DNA of 64,000 nt, from positions 1 to 64,000 of the forward strand of contig BCJU01000010.1 in the NCBI GenBank assembly GCA_001600355.1, read 5' to 3'. Under the pieces are notes generated by a model, which ran no database searches, was not told the DNA's origin, and saw only the letters and a program-made list of their open reading frames with translations. The stretch is from Meira nashicola. Its lineage: Eukaryota; Basidiomycota; Exobasidiomycetes; Exobasidiales; Brachybasidiaceae. Positions 42,823-52,624 of this stretch are shown in pieces (position 1 is the stretch's first letter; every line of letters begins with the position of its first letter). Position numbers and translations under genes: made by a program.

Positions 42823-43735
42823 ATTTTCAAAGTAGGTCAAATTGATGGACATTTTCTTCGACTTCGTTTAAAGAAGCTCGTTGTCTTAAAGAAAGAAGCT
42901 GCTCAACACGTAAAAGAGAAATATTGTCTCTATGCATGTATTCTTTGCCTCCACCTTCTATGCGTGTCAACTGACAACTTTGTGTTATTGCACTGTGTAG
43001 CGCATGTGTAAACAATCTATCAGAACCACTCGCTACCTTAGCTTTAGCCTAATGTTTCGCTATCAATAGTTAGCGTGAGATTTTATGCTTACGCAGTAGG
43101 TTTAGCTTATTAAGAAGCTTGGCATCTATTCCCTAGTTGAGACCCGCATGGTACCGTTCACGTGTTTGAATGAACTGTGTGTTCTGGTAGATCTGTATAT
43201 CTAGTATCTGCATGAGGAAAGAGGCCCGGAAGGAAATCGATAGTGATACTAACAATATTTAAGTCGAGATTGAACCTTATCTTGTCCCTTATTGCAAGAT
43301 TTGAATATTCCCTTGTCGTCAGATAAGCGGAATGAAGGGCTATGTGTACTCGTTGGTTTTATTATTTGGATGTAGAGAGTAGAAAGCGCTAAAATCCAAA
43401 TTATTGGTACAATGACACTGTTAACATATGCACATTTCAAACCTCGTGCTCCATTTGGCGCATCTTCAACAGTCAAATTTCTGGAAGCGTCCATTCATGC
43501 ACGTATGTACATCACACTTGTATTCTTTACAATCATCTCATTTATCTCAGGTATCATTATTTCATCATACATTTGGTGCCATTACACCTGTGTTATCTCA
43601 TTTCATATCTCCAAAGACACAATCTAGTGTTTTTAATGGACATCTTAGCGCTGCGCAGCGTAACACTCAAAAAGTAGTGTTTAACTTTATTTACGTGTCA
43701 GAAAATAATTTTATAAACATCATCACATATTCACG
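42823..43735. other. Region of broken frames
   Basis: This region holds the membrane-protein remnant at 43200-43494 and a GC palindrome at 43647-43660, with no intact gene. ORFs on the plus strand at 43412-43772 are antisense to the remnant. Confidence 0.45.
43200..43494 (-). pseudogene. Remnant of a membrane protein, related to 28.2 kb copy
   Basis: A frame with one hydrophobic helix (SVIVPIIWILALSTLYIQII) starts near 43494. Shifting frame once near 43290 continues it as KIRFNLDLNIVSITIDFLPGL and FPHAD, which matches the fragment at 28128-28382. The frameshift and the lack of a credible full gene suggest decay. Confidence 0.4.
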
Positions 43736-44425
43736 ATGCCAGAAGTACGACCACTACGAAGCACCTTGCTAACGGCTCACGAAAATCTATCTCAAATATC
43801 AATGAGGATAATATCGATTATACATGGAAGTGAGATTGCGTTAAGCGTGCTAAGCAAATTAGTAGGTGCAGTATTACTTATCGCTATCTTTTCTATAATT
43901 ATTGCATGGCAATTCAAGATTCGGACAAGTCGATTACATGTACTTCAATTAATAGTATCGGCTAACTATGTTGCCCTTACTATTTTAAATAATGTCGTGC
44001 GTTTACCATCTAATTCGGATCATTTTTATTCGATAAGAATTTACTCTCTCTCACTACTAACAATACTGCAAATTTCTCATCTTTTTGGTCACTGGAAAAA
44101 CTACCGAAGCTTCCTTCATTCAATTTTCCTTTATCATATCTGTTTTGCTTTTCAATGCTGCCTTCTTCCTGGCTGTTGGGAATTACTTTTCAAGTTCTCC
44201 GAAGAGAGTGGTGAAGGTTTTGTTGAAATTTTGATGCTTTTTCTCTTCGTCATCTTCACTTTCTGGATGATGTTTGGATTCGTAGCTCCGGATAGTGCAA
44301 TGCAGGCCAGAGAAAAACAAGTATCTCAAGAAGACAAATCGTTTTTTGAGCGTAGATTTGTAATTGCCAACATATATACACTATCTTTTGATACTATCTT
44401 TCTCGTTTGTATACAATATGCTTGA
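43736..44425 (+). CDS. Multi-pass membrane protein of unknown function
   Basis: 229 residues, intronless. Hydrophobic segments are at about 40-60, 72-88, 103-118, 126-145, 160-180 and 208-226, so five or six helices. A charged segment (QAREKQVSQEDKSFFERR) precedes the last one. No family signature is recognised. It starts 75 bases after a GC-rich palindrome. Confidence 0.5.
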   Translation: MPEVRPLRSTLLTAHENLSQISMRIISIIHGSEIALSVLSKLVGAVLLIAIFSIIIAWQFKIRTSRLHVLQLIVSANYVALTILNNVVRLPSNSDHFYSIRIYSLSLLTILQISHLFGHWKNYRSFLHSIFLYHICFAFQCCLLPGCWELLFKFSEESGEGFVEILMLFLFVIFTFWMMFGFVAPDSAMQAREKQVSQEDKSFFERRFVIANIYTLSFDTIFLVCIQYA

Positions 44426-44673
44426 TTTGATACTCATGATGGGCAATAAATGCATTATTCCGAAATGAAGAAAATTCAACAACAATCAAAATTTTCGTAT
44501 TTTGCTCAGAAAAGAATTATTCGATATTGTTCTTGCTCAAGTTTTGAAATTGTTTGATTTTTTCTCTTTACCATTCGTAGGTACTTCTGGTGTTTAAGGG
44601 GTGAAAGAGGAGATAAAAAGAAAGAATAGAATGCTTTTAAGCGGCTAATAGAGTATAGGCTTGCGGCACTTAT

Positions 44674-45324
44674 CTAACCGCTGATTTTAGCATTGACAGA
44701 TCCTGTGCCTCCGAAAGCTTCGGTAGCAAAGACTTGATAATTAGAATTTATATTTGTATCACCTTGTGCGAAACCATACTTTTTCCAAGCAGTAAAATGA
44801 TTTGATAGGGTTACCATACCTGAATTGCGTTTTTCTTGACGTACGGAAAAGAATTGACCAAATGTTCTTGTACCCTGAATAGAGGGTTGATTGACTTGTG
44901 TATGTTTACAAATTTTATATTGCGAGCCATCTGAGTATACATTACCGACAATCTGAGTGTTATTGAGGGAACAGGGATCTTGGCTATAATTTTCTACTAT
45001 ATAATATTCCGTTAAAGGTGAATTAAGCCAACCATAAACTGCCAAATAGGAGCTTTGATCAGATTGATATAGAGTTGCAAAGGTGATTTTTCTATCAAAA
45101 GTACCTGTGCTCCAACCTAGTCCTACAACGAAATCGCTCGGGTTGTTCCAGCTACCTGAATAAGTGCCAGCTTCTTCATTATACTTAAATTTGGCCAAAT
45201 TGCCGTTATAACTTTGTACGTAATTTATTGATTGAACATCTTGGGATAAAGTACTTGTTGTAGGGCTGGAAATTGTCAAAGGACTAATAGCAAGAGCGAA
45301 GGGAAGGACAGAGATTAGCTTCAT
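44674..45324 (-). CDS. Secreted GH11 endo-1,4-beta-xylanase
   Basis: 216 residues, intronless, signal peptide (to about 19). The GH11 jelly-roll motifs are complete: SYNGNLAKFKYNEEAGTYSGSW, YLAVYGWLNSPLTEYYIVE with the nucleophile E106, QPSIQGTRTFGQFFSVRQ (the thumb) and NYQVFATEAFGGTGS with the acid/base E202. Length matches the family. It would cleave xylan backbones outside the cell, consistent with the arabinan enzymes further right and a plant-wall diet. No carbohydrate-binding module is attached. Confidence 0.93.
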   Translation of the reverse strand: MKLISVLPFALAISPLTISSPTTSTLSQDVQSINYVQSYNGNLAKFKYNEEAGTYSGSWNNPSDFVVGLGWSTGTFDRKITFATLYQSDQSSYLAVYGWLNSPLTEYYIVENYSQDPCSLNNTQIVGNVYSDGSQYKICKHTQVNQPSIQGTRTFGQFFSVRQEKRNSGMVTLSNHFTAWKKYGFAQGDTNINSNYQVFATEAFGGTGSVNAKISG

Positions 45325-45779
45325 CGATTAATATAATATCTTTGATACTGAAATATTTATCAATTTCCCACCGCATTTAAATATCATTCAGTATATTTAT
45401 ACTTTTTCCTCAATCGGAATATTCAAGCACCGGCAAGGTAAGCTGGAAGAAAGGCTTGCAAGCAATTAGTCTAGCTGCATGACCCCACACTCGAATCAAA
45501 TCCATCATCGTGATCGCCACCCTATTCGAAATGCCCCTTCCAAGATAGACGCCGGTGATGGCAAAATGTACCCTTCTTCCGCATATTGATCAAGGTGCCG
45601 GCGCTAGTAAATTGTGCCTTCTAGAGATTCCCATTCGGCCGTAATAAAACGACGGCATAAAATCAAGACCGGCAATCATATAAAGAAGCGAGAAAAATAA
45701 GCTAAATCGGTATCACCACGCGCTAAAGATTCTCCATTCGCATTATCGGTTATTTATATTATGATACATTATATTTAAT
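45325..45779. other. Promoter of the xylanase gene and 3' region of DUF1264 gene
   Basis: 455 bases. On the minus strand a TATAAATA element lies at 45394-45401, about 70 bases before the xylanase ATG. No further gene is seen. Confidence 0.5.
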
Positions 45780-46445
45780 TTACCTACGCCAGGCAGAATC
45801 AGCATCATCATGTATCTCTGGTTCGACAATGTAGCTTCTTTTATCTTTCTTTTCTTCAGAAGAAACATGAAAACGTTGATCTCGTTCCTGAAGAATATGG
45901 CTAGGTAACTGTTCTTCTTTGGTAAAAGAGGTCATCAATTGTGGTATTCCTAAAGGTAATTTATCGCCTCGATCGGTTTGCCATAAATGAAATACTTTAC
46001 CATATAGTATAATCACTTCTTCCATTTCTTTATTTTCGCCTATTTCCCAAATCGAATCAGGTATTATATCCGGTTTTGGCATGATTAACATACCACTTTT
46101 CACTTCATAAATGTGACTATGCCATAACTTTCGTTCTTCTTCATCTAAATTTTTATATAAATGTGGTTTGATCATATATTCGATCCCAATCAATCTTGCA
46201 TTAGGTTCAGGACTATCGTATAAGATGCATTGACGAACATCTTCGTTTAAATGTGAACAATAATGATTTGTTTCTATAAATCTTTTTGGATCATTTGCAT
46301 AAGCATGAAAAGCATTTAAATGCGCACAAATACGTTTTGTTGGTTCAAAAGATTGTCCTACACTTGCAATACTTTCCAACGTTTTATTCTTGACTGATTC
46401 CGGGTGTCCTTTGACTGCATTAGTTGTTGTATGAATTTGTTGCAT
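45780..46445 (-). CDS. DUF1264 / oil-body-associated-protein-like
   Basis: 221 residues, intronless. Conserved words of the DUF1264/OBAP family are present: ICAHLNAFHAYANDP, HYCSHLNEDVRQCILYDS, NARLIGIEYMI, LWHSHIYEVKSGML and VFHLWQTDRGDKLPLGIPQLM. Plant members sit on oil bodies; the biochemical role in fungi is not known. There is no signal or membrane segment. It is a little longer at the C-terminus than the core domain, with a charged tail. Confidence 0.9.
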   Translation of the reverse strand: MQQIHTTTNAVKGHPESVKNKTLESIASVGQSFEPTKRICAHLNAFHAYANDPKRFIETNHYCSHLNEDVRQCILYDSPEPNARLIGIEYMIKPHLYKNLDEEERKLWHSHIYEVKSGMLIMPKPDIIPDSIWEIGENKEMEEVIILYGKVFHLWQTDRGDKLPLGIPQLMTSFTKEEQLPSHILQERDQRFHVSSEEKKDKRSYIVEPEIHDDADSAWRR

Positions 46446-46899
46446 AATGGGATTGATGGCAGACGGGAGCCAAGTTTATACATCGATTATACTCCACATC
46501 GTATATAAGAGGGAGTAATCAATAGGACCCTGCCTAAAAAGTTCACCTGGGCGCTGCGATGCGCAGCGCATACTTTAGTGCAGCTAGGCTACAAAACGCA
46601 AGTAATCCAATCAAAAGTCAGATAATTTAGTTTGAGTCTTTTATGGCAAGGCAGAAGAAGTTACTTTGATCGGTTTTGAGGCCACTACATTTTATCTCAA
46701 GAAGAAATTTATTTTATCGTGATGGCAATCTGTCAAGACCGGCGACCTTACATTTAGCGTGAAAAGTAAGCTAGCCATGCAGTGCGGGGGTCCACGCTAA
46801 AAAGAGATTTCCGCAGGAAACTGATTCTTTCCGCTTTGCCGGTGGTCTGTTATTTCTCGTGTAAGTGTATATAAGGAGGATGTTTCTCAACAAAGTAGA
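46446..46899. other. Divergent promoter region
   Basis: 454 bases between two divergent genes. It has the GC-rich word GCGCTGCGATGCGCAGCGC at 46551-46569 and a TATATAAGG at 46868-46876, about 30 bases before the carboxylesterase ATG. Confidence 0.5.
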
Positions 46900-49023
46900 A
46901 TGAATTTGAAGGGAAACATGTTGTTTGCATTTGATCTGATTTTTTTCGTGGTATTTGTACTGATTATACCTCAAAGTCTAGCTGTCACGCACCTTTTTCA
47001 AAATAATTTAAACTTTACGGAAGATGGTAATCATAATAGCTTCTTACTCGTTGAGGTAACCAATCAAACAAAAGTTCAAGATGTATGTTCTCAGTTTATG
47101 GAAAGGTTAGTCACGGTTGAAGAAGCGCAGAAAGATGTAAGCGATTTGACAAGATTGATAAAGTATCAAATTTATTCAGGACATATCTCAGCTACAAGTC
47201 ATTCTATACAACTGTCTGATGGAGAGGTAATTCTAACTCACAACTCGGGTGTACTTCAAGTCAACAGAACCAAGCCTTCTGCTCAACATAGATTGGTGCT
47301 ATGTACTCAATCGGACAAGCAAGTCACAACAACAGACAGTGTGGCAACAACAACAAATATGCTCAATGTGACTATACCACAATCACAAAATATTTATACT
47401 GGCTATCGTAATAAGAAAAGTTTTCGATTTTTTGGTATTCCTTACTCAAACACTCCTGCAAGATGGACACATGCAAAAGTGAATACAAAGACGAAATCTT
47501 ATTTCAATGCAACCTCTTTTGGTACAATGTGTCCTCAATCAGGATCTAGTATTAATGATGAAAATTGTCTATTTCTTAATATTTGGACTAACTATATTCC
47601 TTCATCTTCTGAAACTGGTAAAAATCTTAAACCTGTTTTATTCTGGATTCATGGAGGTGCATTTACCGGAGGTTCAGGCTCAGATCCAACTTTTGATGGT
47701 GGCAATTTAGTTTCGCGTGGTGATGTGATTTTGGTCACGATCAATTATCGTTTAGCAAATCTAGGATTTTTAAATGTGCCAGGTACGAATATAACGGGCA
47801 ATTATGGTTTAGCAGATCAAATTGTAGCCTTACAATGGGTACAAAAGAATATAAACGCTTTCGGCGGTGATCCAGAAAGGATTACCATTTGGGGTCAAAG
47901 TGCAGGAGCGGGAAGTGTACGTGCTTTATTAGGCAGTCCTGAATCGAAGGATTTATTTGGTGCAGCTATAATAGGTTCTAATTTAGGCGGATATGATTAT
48001 GGAACCACATATTCACAATATTATACAGCTAAAGAAAGTTATGATGTTGCGGGTAAAGCGATTGTAACAGCAGCAGGATGTAACGGTAAAGGGGGATCAG
48101 CTGTCAGCCAATGCCTTGAACGTATATCAGCTTATGATTTTCAAAATACACTGCCTAACGAGCAACCGGCTAATGGAAATAGTGCTCGTTTCATTATCGT
48201 TGATGGTAAATACATCACCGAAACAAAACTTGAAGTTACTGATCCAAAAAAAGTGACAAGTATTCCAACTTTGTGGGGAAATGTAGCCGAAGATGCAGCA
48301 GCTTTTCTTCAATTTTCTGCTTCAGGAACTAATCGAACAACTGCAATCAATTCAGTATTGTATGGTAATCAATCTACCTATGCAAAAGAAGCTTTAAAAG
48401 ATCAGGAACTTTTCCCTCTCGGATCTTCTTTATCACAAAATGCTTCCTTAAACGCTTTCAATCTTTCCGCTCAGATTGCCACTGATGTAATCTTTAGATG
48501 TTTAGATCAAGAAACAGTCACAAGCGCTTTGAAACATAAGTCATTCTCGGCAGCGTGGTATTATCAATTTGAAAGAACATATCAACCTAGCGGTTATGAT
48601 CCTAATGCACCTGTTTGTGACGCTCCAAGAACCTCAAAAAAGCCAAACGGTGATCCAAGTTTACCTTATCTTCGTTGTCATTCTGGCGATCTTTTATTTG
48701 AATTTGGTAATTATGCCAATGGAGCAGTAATGTTTCGTGATGAGAACGATTTACCATTCACTGCTTTAATTATGGATTATTGGACTGCATTTGTACGTAA
48801 TCATGATCCAAATCCGTCTTTGAAATATTTGACTACAAGAGGATATAATAGCACTGCAAATACGATCATAAAAACTGGAAGATGGATAGAATCACAATCA
48901 CACAGTACAAATGTTCGATTTTTAGACGCTTTGCCTCAGCAGTCATTTAAAGATATACGCTCAAAACAATGCGATATAGAAGGAATTCCGAGTAAGTTTA
49001 TTTTGCTATCACAGATGAATTGA
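46900..49023 (+). CDS. Secreted type-B carboxylesterase / lipase family protein
   Basis: 707 residues, intronless, signal peptide (to about 28). The family words are ENCLFLNIW (221-229), the oxyanion loop WIHGGAF (249-255), GNYGLADQIVALQWV, the elbow GQSAGAG with Ser334, the acid region near WGNVAEDAA, and the catalytic His in CHSGDLLFEFG. About 155 residues between the signal peptide and the esterase domain form an N-terminal extension longer than usual and of unknown fold. Many Asn-x-Ser/Thr sites. It would hydrolyse esters outside the cell; the substrate is unknown. Confidence 0.9.
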   Translation: MNLKGNMLFAFDLIFFVVFVLIIPQSLAVTHLFQNNLNFTEDGNHNSFLLVEVTNQTKVQDVCSQFMERLVTVEEAQKDVSDLTRLIKYQIYSGHISATSHSIQLSDGEVILTHNSGVLQVNRTKPSAQHRLVLCTQSDKQVTTTDSVATTTNMLNVTIPQSQNIYTGYRNKKSFRFFGIPYSNTPARWTHAKVNTKTKSYFNATSFGTMCPQSGSSINDENCLFLNIWTNYIPSSSETGKNLKPVLFWIHGGAFTGGSGSDPTFDGGNLVSRGDVILVTINYRLANLGFLNVPGTNITGNYGLADQIVALQWVQKNINAFGGDPERITIWGQSAGAGSVRALLGSPESKDLFGAAIIGSNLGGYDYGTTYSQYYTAKESYDVAGKAIVTAAGCNGKGGSAVSQCLERISAYDFQNTLPNEQPANGNSARFIIVDGKYITETKLEVTDPKKVTSIPTLWGNVAEDAAAFLQFSASGTNRTTAINSVLYGNQSTYAKEALKDQELFPLGSSLSQNASLNAFNLSAQIATDVIFRCLDQETVTSALKHKSFSAAWYYQFERTYQPSGYDPNAPVCDAPRTSKKPNGDPSLPYLRCHSGDLLFEFGNYANGAVMFRDENDLPFTALIMDYWTAFVRNHDPNPSLKYLTTRGYNSTANTIIKTGRWIESQSHSTNVRFLDALPQQSFKDIRSKQCDIEGIPSKFILLSQMN

Positions 49024-49159
49024 TTAAGAAAGAGAAAAATTTACGCTAGATTCTTCTCCAACAACTTTTTTGTATTTTAAAAAAAATGTATTGAGGAGCA
49101 TACATTTGAAGTTATATTATTTTTGCATTATTCAACTCTTTGTACGGTCTATACCTTTT

Positions 49160-50121
49160 TTATTCTTTCAAAGGAGCGAGAATATCATCGATTGTTGACC
49201 ATTGCAGAATACCAAAACGTTCGTTGTCATCAGTTGGCCAGCTACCGAATCCTGAGAAGATATTTTCACCATACTGAAGAGCTTGCCATATTGGTAAGCT
49301 GTTCGCTTCTGGTTCTGTATCTGAATCCTTTAATTGCTGAATTTGACTTCTCAAACTCTCCAGACTTCCACAACGAAAGAGTGTGTATTGTTGACCCGAA
49401 ATACGAGAAGCATGGGTAACTAATTGGTTTGGACTCATTGAAACACTACGAATATGAACTACTTCTGGTGGATCCATGCTAATGGCTACGCGAGCAGTAT
49501 ACATAGCCACATCCTTTACTGTGGTAAAATCCGTTTGAATATCTGGATTATCTCCCCAATAAAGGATTTGCTTCTTAGAAGAATCGATGTATCCTTGAGT
49601 GTGCGTCAAAAGATAAGCTAAAGCACCGTTAAAGATGGAAGTACTTTTGATCGATTCGTTTCGGAGCTGTTTGGCGAAGCTAGTATGATAAGAAAGAAAT
49701 AGATCATTAGCTTTGTTAGATGAAGAGGAAGTTCTATGTTTATCACTCACTCTCGGCGTAAGTCCAAATTACGATTGCGGCCACTTTCAAATCTTGTATA
49801 ATCAATCGAAAAGTCAGAAGGAATGAATCGTTGAACCTTTGCCTCCAACGCAGCTTTTAGTAATTGACTTTGGGCGATTTTGATGATTTTCGTAGTACCA
49901 TTTAAGGCAGATACGACACATTGAGAGCCAGTGCAAGCTTTGACTAAAGAATCATGATCGTCAAATTGTGCTTCAACAATTTCTACGCTTGGATCAATTA
50001 ATTTGCCCGACTTTTGCGCCGAACGTACAATCGCTTTTACCTTTACTCCCATCTTGACTAATTCTAAGACAATTTGCGAACCTACATCTCCAGTAGCGCC
50101 GGCCACCGTTATTTGTGACAT
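49160..50121 (-). CDS. NmrA-like / isoflavone-reductase-like NAD(P)-binding protein
   Basis: Exons 50121-49751 and 49679-49160 are joined over a 71 bp intron (GTGAGT...ACTAG), about 296 residues. The nucleotide-binding start is MSQITVAGATGDVGSQIV, then CTGSQCVVSALNG, VQRFIPSDFSIDY and, across the splice, LDLRRDFAKQLRNES. I choose ATG 50121 because the family begins here. The open frame does extend to 50280, but a TATATAAAG (50193-50185) and GCGCGGAAA words lie in that extension and look like promoter. ATG 50163 is also possible. It is a reductase or redox sensor; the substrate is unknown. A relic of a paralogue lies at 28.0 kb. Confidence 0.85.
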
Positions 50122-50184
50122 ACTTGCGTATCTCTTACTATACTGATACGGTATTGAATTCATAGAGTGGATATTCGATAACGG

Positions 50185-50260
50185 CTTTATATAGGATAGC
50201 AAAGGCTCTACTATCGCGCTAAGATTTCTTGCGCGGAAAAAGTGAAAGTTTGCGCGGAAA
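50185..50260 (-). promoter_or_regulatory. Promoter of the NmrA-like gene with paired GCGCGGAAA words
   Basis: A TATATAAAG is read on the minus strand at 50193-50185. Upstream lie two direct copies of GCGCGGAAA at 50231-50239 and 50252-50260 (plus-strand reading), each preceded by TT or TTT. Similar words occur before the SDR, GST and DUF5597 genes. Confidence 0.5.
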
Positions 50261-50498
50261 ATTATAAACGAGTTTCGCATAGTCTTGTTAGCGTTCTTGT
50301 AGCGGATTGATTATTCTACATGCATTACTAACGTACATGCGTCATTATTCACAGGAGCCGGCTGAATTTACTCGGTAACTTATCTCAGCCAGTAAAGCAG
50401 TGCGAATTATAACATTTTATCAAATATATGAAAAGCTTCTATAGTCTTCTTTTCTCTGTCAATCTTCGATCAGATGCATGCAATACTATAGATCTGAT

Positions 50499-51557
50499 TT
50501 ACCACTTCTCTTTATACGGCCTATAAAATTACAAAGATAAAATAAAGGAAAAAAAAGAAAAGGAAGCATTTGTGGTAAATAATTGATCTTTTTTTTATCA
50601 AGGTAATCTGCTTACCTGAAAGAAATTTCGTTTGTCCAAACGCTTGGTGGTTGTTGGTGAATGAGAAGGTATTGCTTAGCCAGATCGTTTACATTGATAC
50701 GCTAAAGAAGTAAAAGTTAGTAAAGATCGTTGTGCCCCTCTATCCACCTTTACACTTACGCTATTCTGATATGGTGCTTCGCCCAATTGAGAACTTACAG
50801 CACTCGTGTCTAATAAACCGTCAATAACAATATGACATACATGTACGAGCTCTTTTCCTTTTTCTCGTGCCAATGACTCAATCATCATACGCAAACCAGC
50901 TTTAGCTGCAGAAAAACCGGCAAAACCTTCAGAGCCTTTCCATGCAGCAGAAGCTCCGGTGAATAATAACGTTGCACGATGGCCAGAATGATCTTTAATT
51001 TGACCAACTTCTTCGAGAAATTGGTTTGAAAAAACATGAGCGGCAAGACTGATGAAAAAGAATCGATAAAAAATAATTATCATCAACGGAGAGAAGTTGT
51101 GTATTCCTTGTCAGCGTGACTCACACTTGTACTTTAAAAGCTTCCTGCATCTGGGTTTCAGTCCATTGGTTGAATGGACGAGCACCAAAACCAGCATTCG
51201 GATTCCAAATGCCGACGTGAAGAAAAGTGTCTGGAGACCATGCTTTTGATGCTTGTTTCACAAATTGACGCACAGAATTGGTATCAGTTGCGTCTACCGA
51301 AAACGCTTTAACATTTTGATTACCATTGTCAATTTTTTCATTGATCTCGTTGGCTATCTTGTCTATTTTTGATTGTGTTCGTGCTCCAATCGCTACCGGA
51401 TGGCCAGCTAAAGCGAATGCTTCTGCTAGCGCTGAACCTAGTCCAGGTCCTGCCTGTTGGAAAAAAGACCAACTCATTAATAATCATCATATATAACATC
51501 GTAAAACCCGTTCAAAATTCTTACCCCCAAGAGAACAACTGCTTTTTTTGAGTTCAT
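50499..51557 (-). CDS. Short-chain dehydrogenase/reductase with five exons
   Basis: The spliced model is exons 51557-51525, 51453-51125, 51048-50760, 50701-50616 and 50520-50499, in frame throughout, 252 residues. The first exon is only 33 bases and the last 22. It starts MNSKKAVVLLGAGPGLG (dinucleotide-binding loop), then NPNAGFG, GASAAWKG, GFAGFSAAKAG, VCHIVIDGLLDT and ends WTNEISFRPYKEKW. At the usual YxxxK, the Tyr is Phe (FSAAK), a change also found in a related SDR subfamily, so catalysis may differ. Introns are bounded by GTAAGA, GTGAGT, GTAAGT and GTAAGC with AG acceptors. Substrate unknown. Confidence 0.88.
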
Positions 51558-51652
51558 CGGGAATGAATGTTGATAGAATAGGTATGAAATTAAAAGATAG
51601 CAAAATTGGCCGTACATAATGTTTTGCTCGCACTTGAAGATAGATCTTAATT

Positions 51653-51682
51653 TTCCGCGGAAAGTCGACTTTGCGCGCGGAA
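51653..51682. promoter_or_regulatory. Shared upstream words between SDR and GST genes
   Basis: TTCCGCGGAA (51653-51662, palindromic) and TTGCGCGCGGAA (51671-51682) lie in the divergent promoter of the SDR (ATG 51557) and GST (ATG 51823). The 10-mer TTGCGCGCGG recurs at 54864-54873 before the DUF5597 gene, and GCGCGGAAA occurs before the NmrA-like gene. Confidence 0.45.
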
Positions 51683-51822
51683 TTTGTAGTCGGCTTTCCA
51701 AAATTAGCGAGATTTAGCGAAAAGAGCGTTGCAGCAGCATATGTATAAGCCGCTTCAACGTTATACTGAGATGATATAAAACCTATCGTTTCTCTCGTCT
51801 TTCATTTTCTTTATATTCTCTC

Positions 51823-52491
51823 ATGATTCCCACTAAAATTCTGCAAAATCTTTCGAAAGAGATGATGAAATTATATTACACTCCAGGCACTTGCGCTTTG
51901 GCATGTTGGATTGCGTTGGAATGGGTTGGAGCAGAATTTGAAGCAATCAAAGTGGACCCAAAATCAGATTCTTACAAAGAAATTAATCCATTAGGAATGG
52001 TACCTGCTCTGGCTATTGATGAAAAGAAGCAGCCTTTGACCCAAGCAGATGCAATTTTACAATATATTTCTGAACGTTTTTCAACTCAATCTACTAATTT
52101 AGGCGCAAAAAATGATATTCATCAACGATTCTTATTCAACGAAACTATGGCATTTTTAACTGGAGATTTTCATCCTGCTTTCTGGCCTCATTTTACTCCT
52201 CAACGCTTTACAACAGATAATTCCGATAAAGCCCTTGAAGCTGTTCAACTTTCAGCTCAATCACGTATAAATCGAGTAATGAATCATCTTGATTCACTTA
52301 TCGGTAGCACGTCTAATCATGTATACGGTAATCATAAAAGTGTAGCTGATCCTTATGCTTTCGTCATGGCCCGTTGGTCTGAAAAGCAACCTCAAAGTTG
52401 GCGTACATATCCCAATGTAGCGCGTTTTATGAATTCCATGCAAGATGATCCTGTAGTCTCTCGTGTTCTTGCACTTTCAAATAAGTTGTAA
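51823..52491 (+). CDS. Glutathione S-transferase, beta-class-like
   Basis: 222 residues, intronless. The thioredoxin-like N-domain begins MKLYYTPGTCALACWIALEW, whose Cys near position 10 of the core is the beta-class mark seen mostly in bacterial GSTs. The cis-Pro and glutathione-binding words are NPLGMVPAL and LTQADAILQYI. The helical C-domain follows. The conserved start is Met at 51865; the in-frame ATG 51823 adds 14 residues. It would conjugate glutathione to electrophiles in the cytosol. It is divergent with the SDR, so the two may be co-regulated. Confidence 0.85.
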   Translation: MIPTKILQNLSKEMMKLYYTPGTCALACWIALEWVGAEFEAIKVDPKSDSYKEINPLGMVPALAIDEKKQPLTQADAILQYISERFSTQSTNLGAKNDIHQRFLFNETMAFLTGDFHPAFWPHFTPQRFTTDNSDKALEAVQLSAQSRINRVMNHLDSLIGSTSNHVYGNHKSVADPYAFVMARWSEKQPQSWRTYPNVARFMNSMQDDPVVSRVLALSNKL

Positions 52492-52624
52492 TGTCAAATA
52501 ATATAATAAAATGTGCTCGAGAAAAATCCATTTTTGATATTAGTGTAGCGCATGCCTTTACGTAAACACGTGAAAGTGTTGCTAAACGGGCGTTATTTGT
52601 AGGTACCAGTGTGGAGGAGTATAC

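Noticed and set aside
50122..50280. N-terminal extension of the NmrA-like protein
   Set aside because: A TATA box and repeated promoter words lie inside it, and the family starts at MSQITVAGATG.
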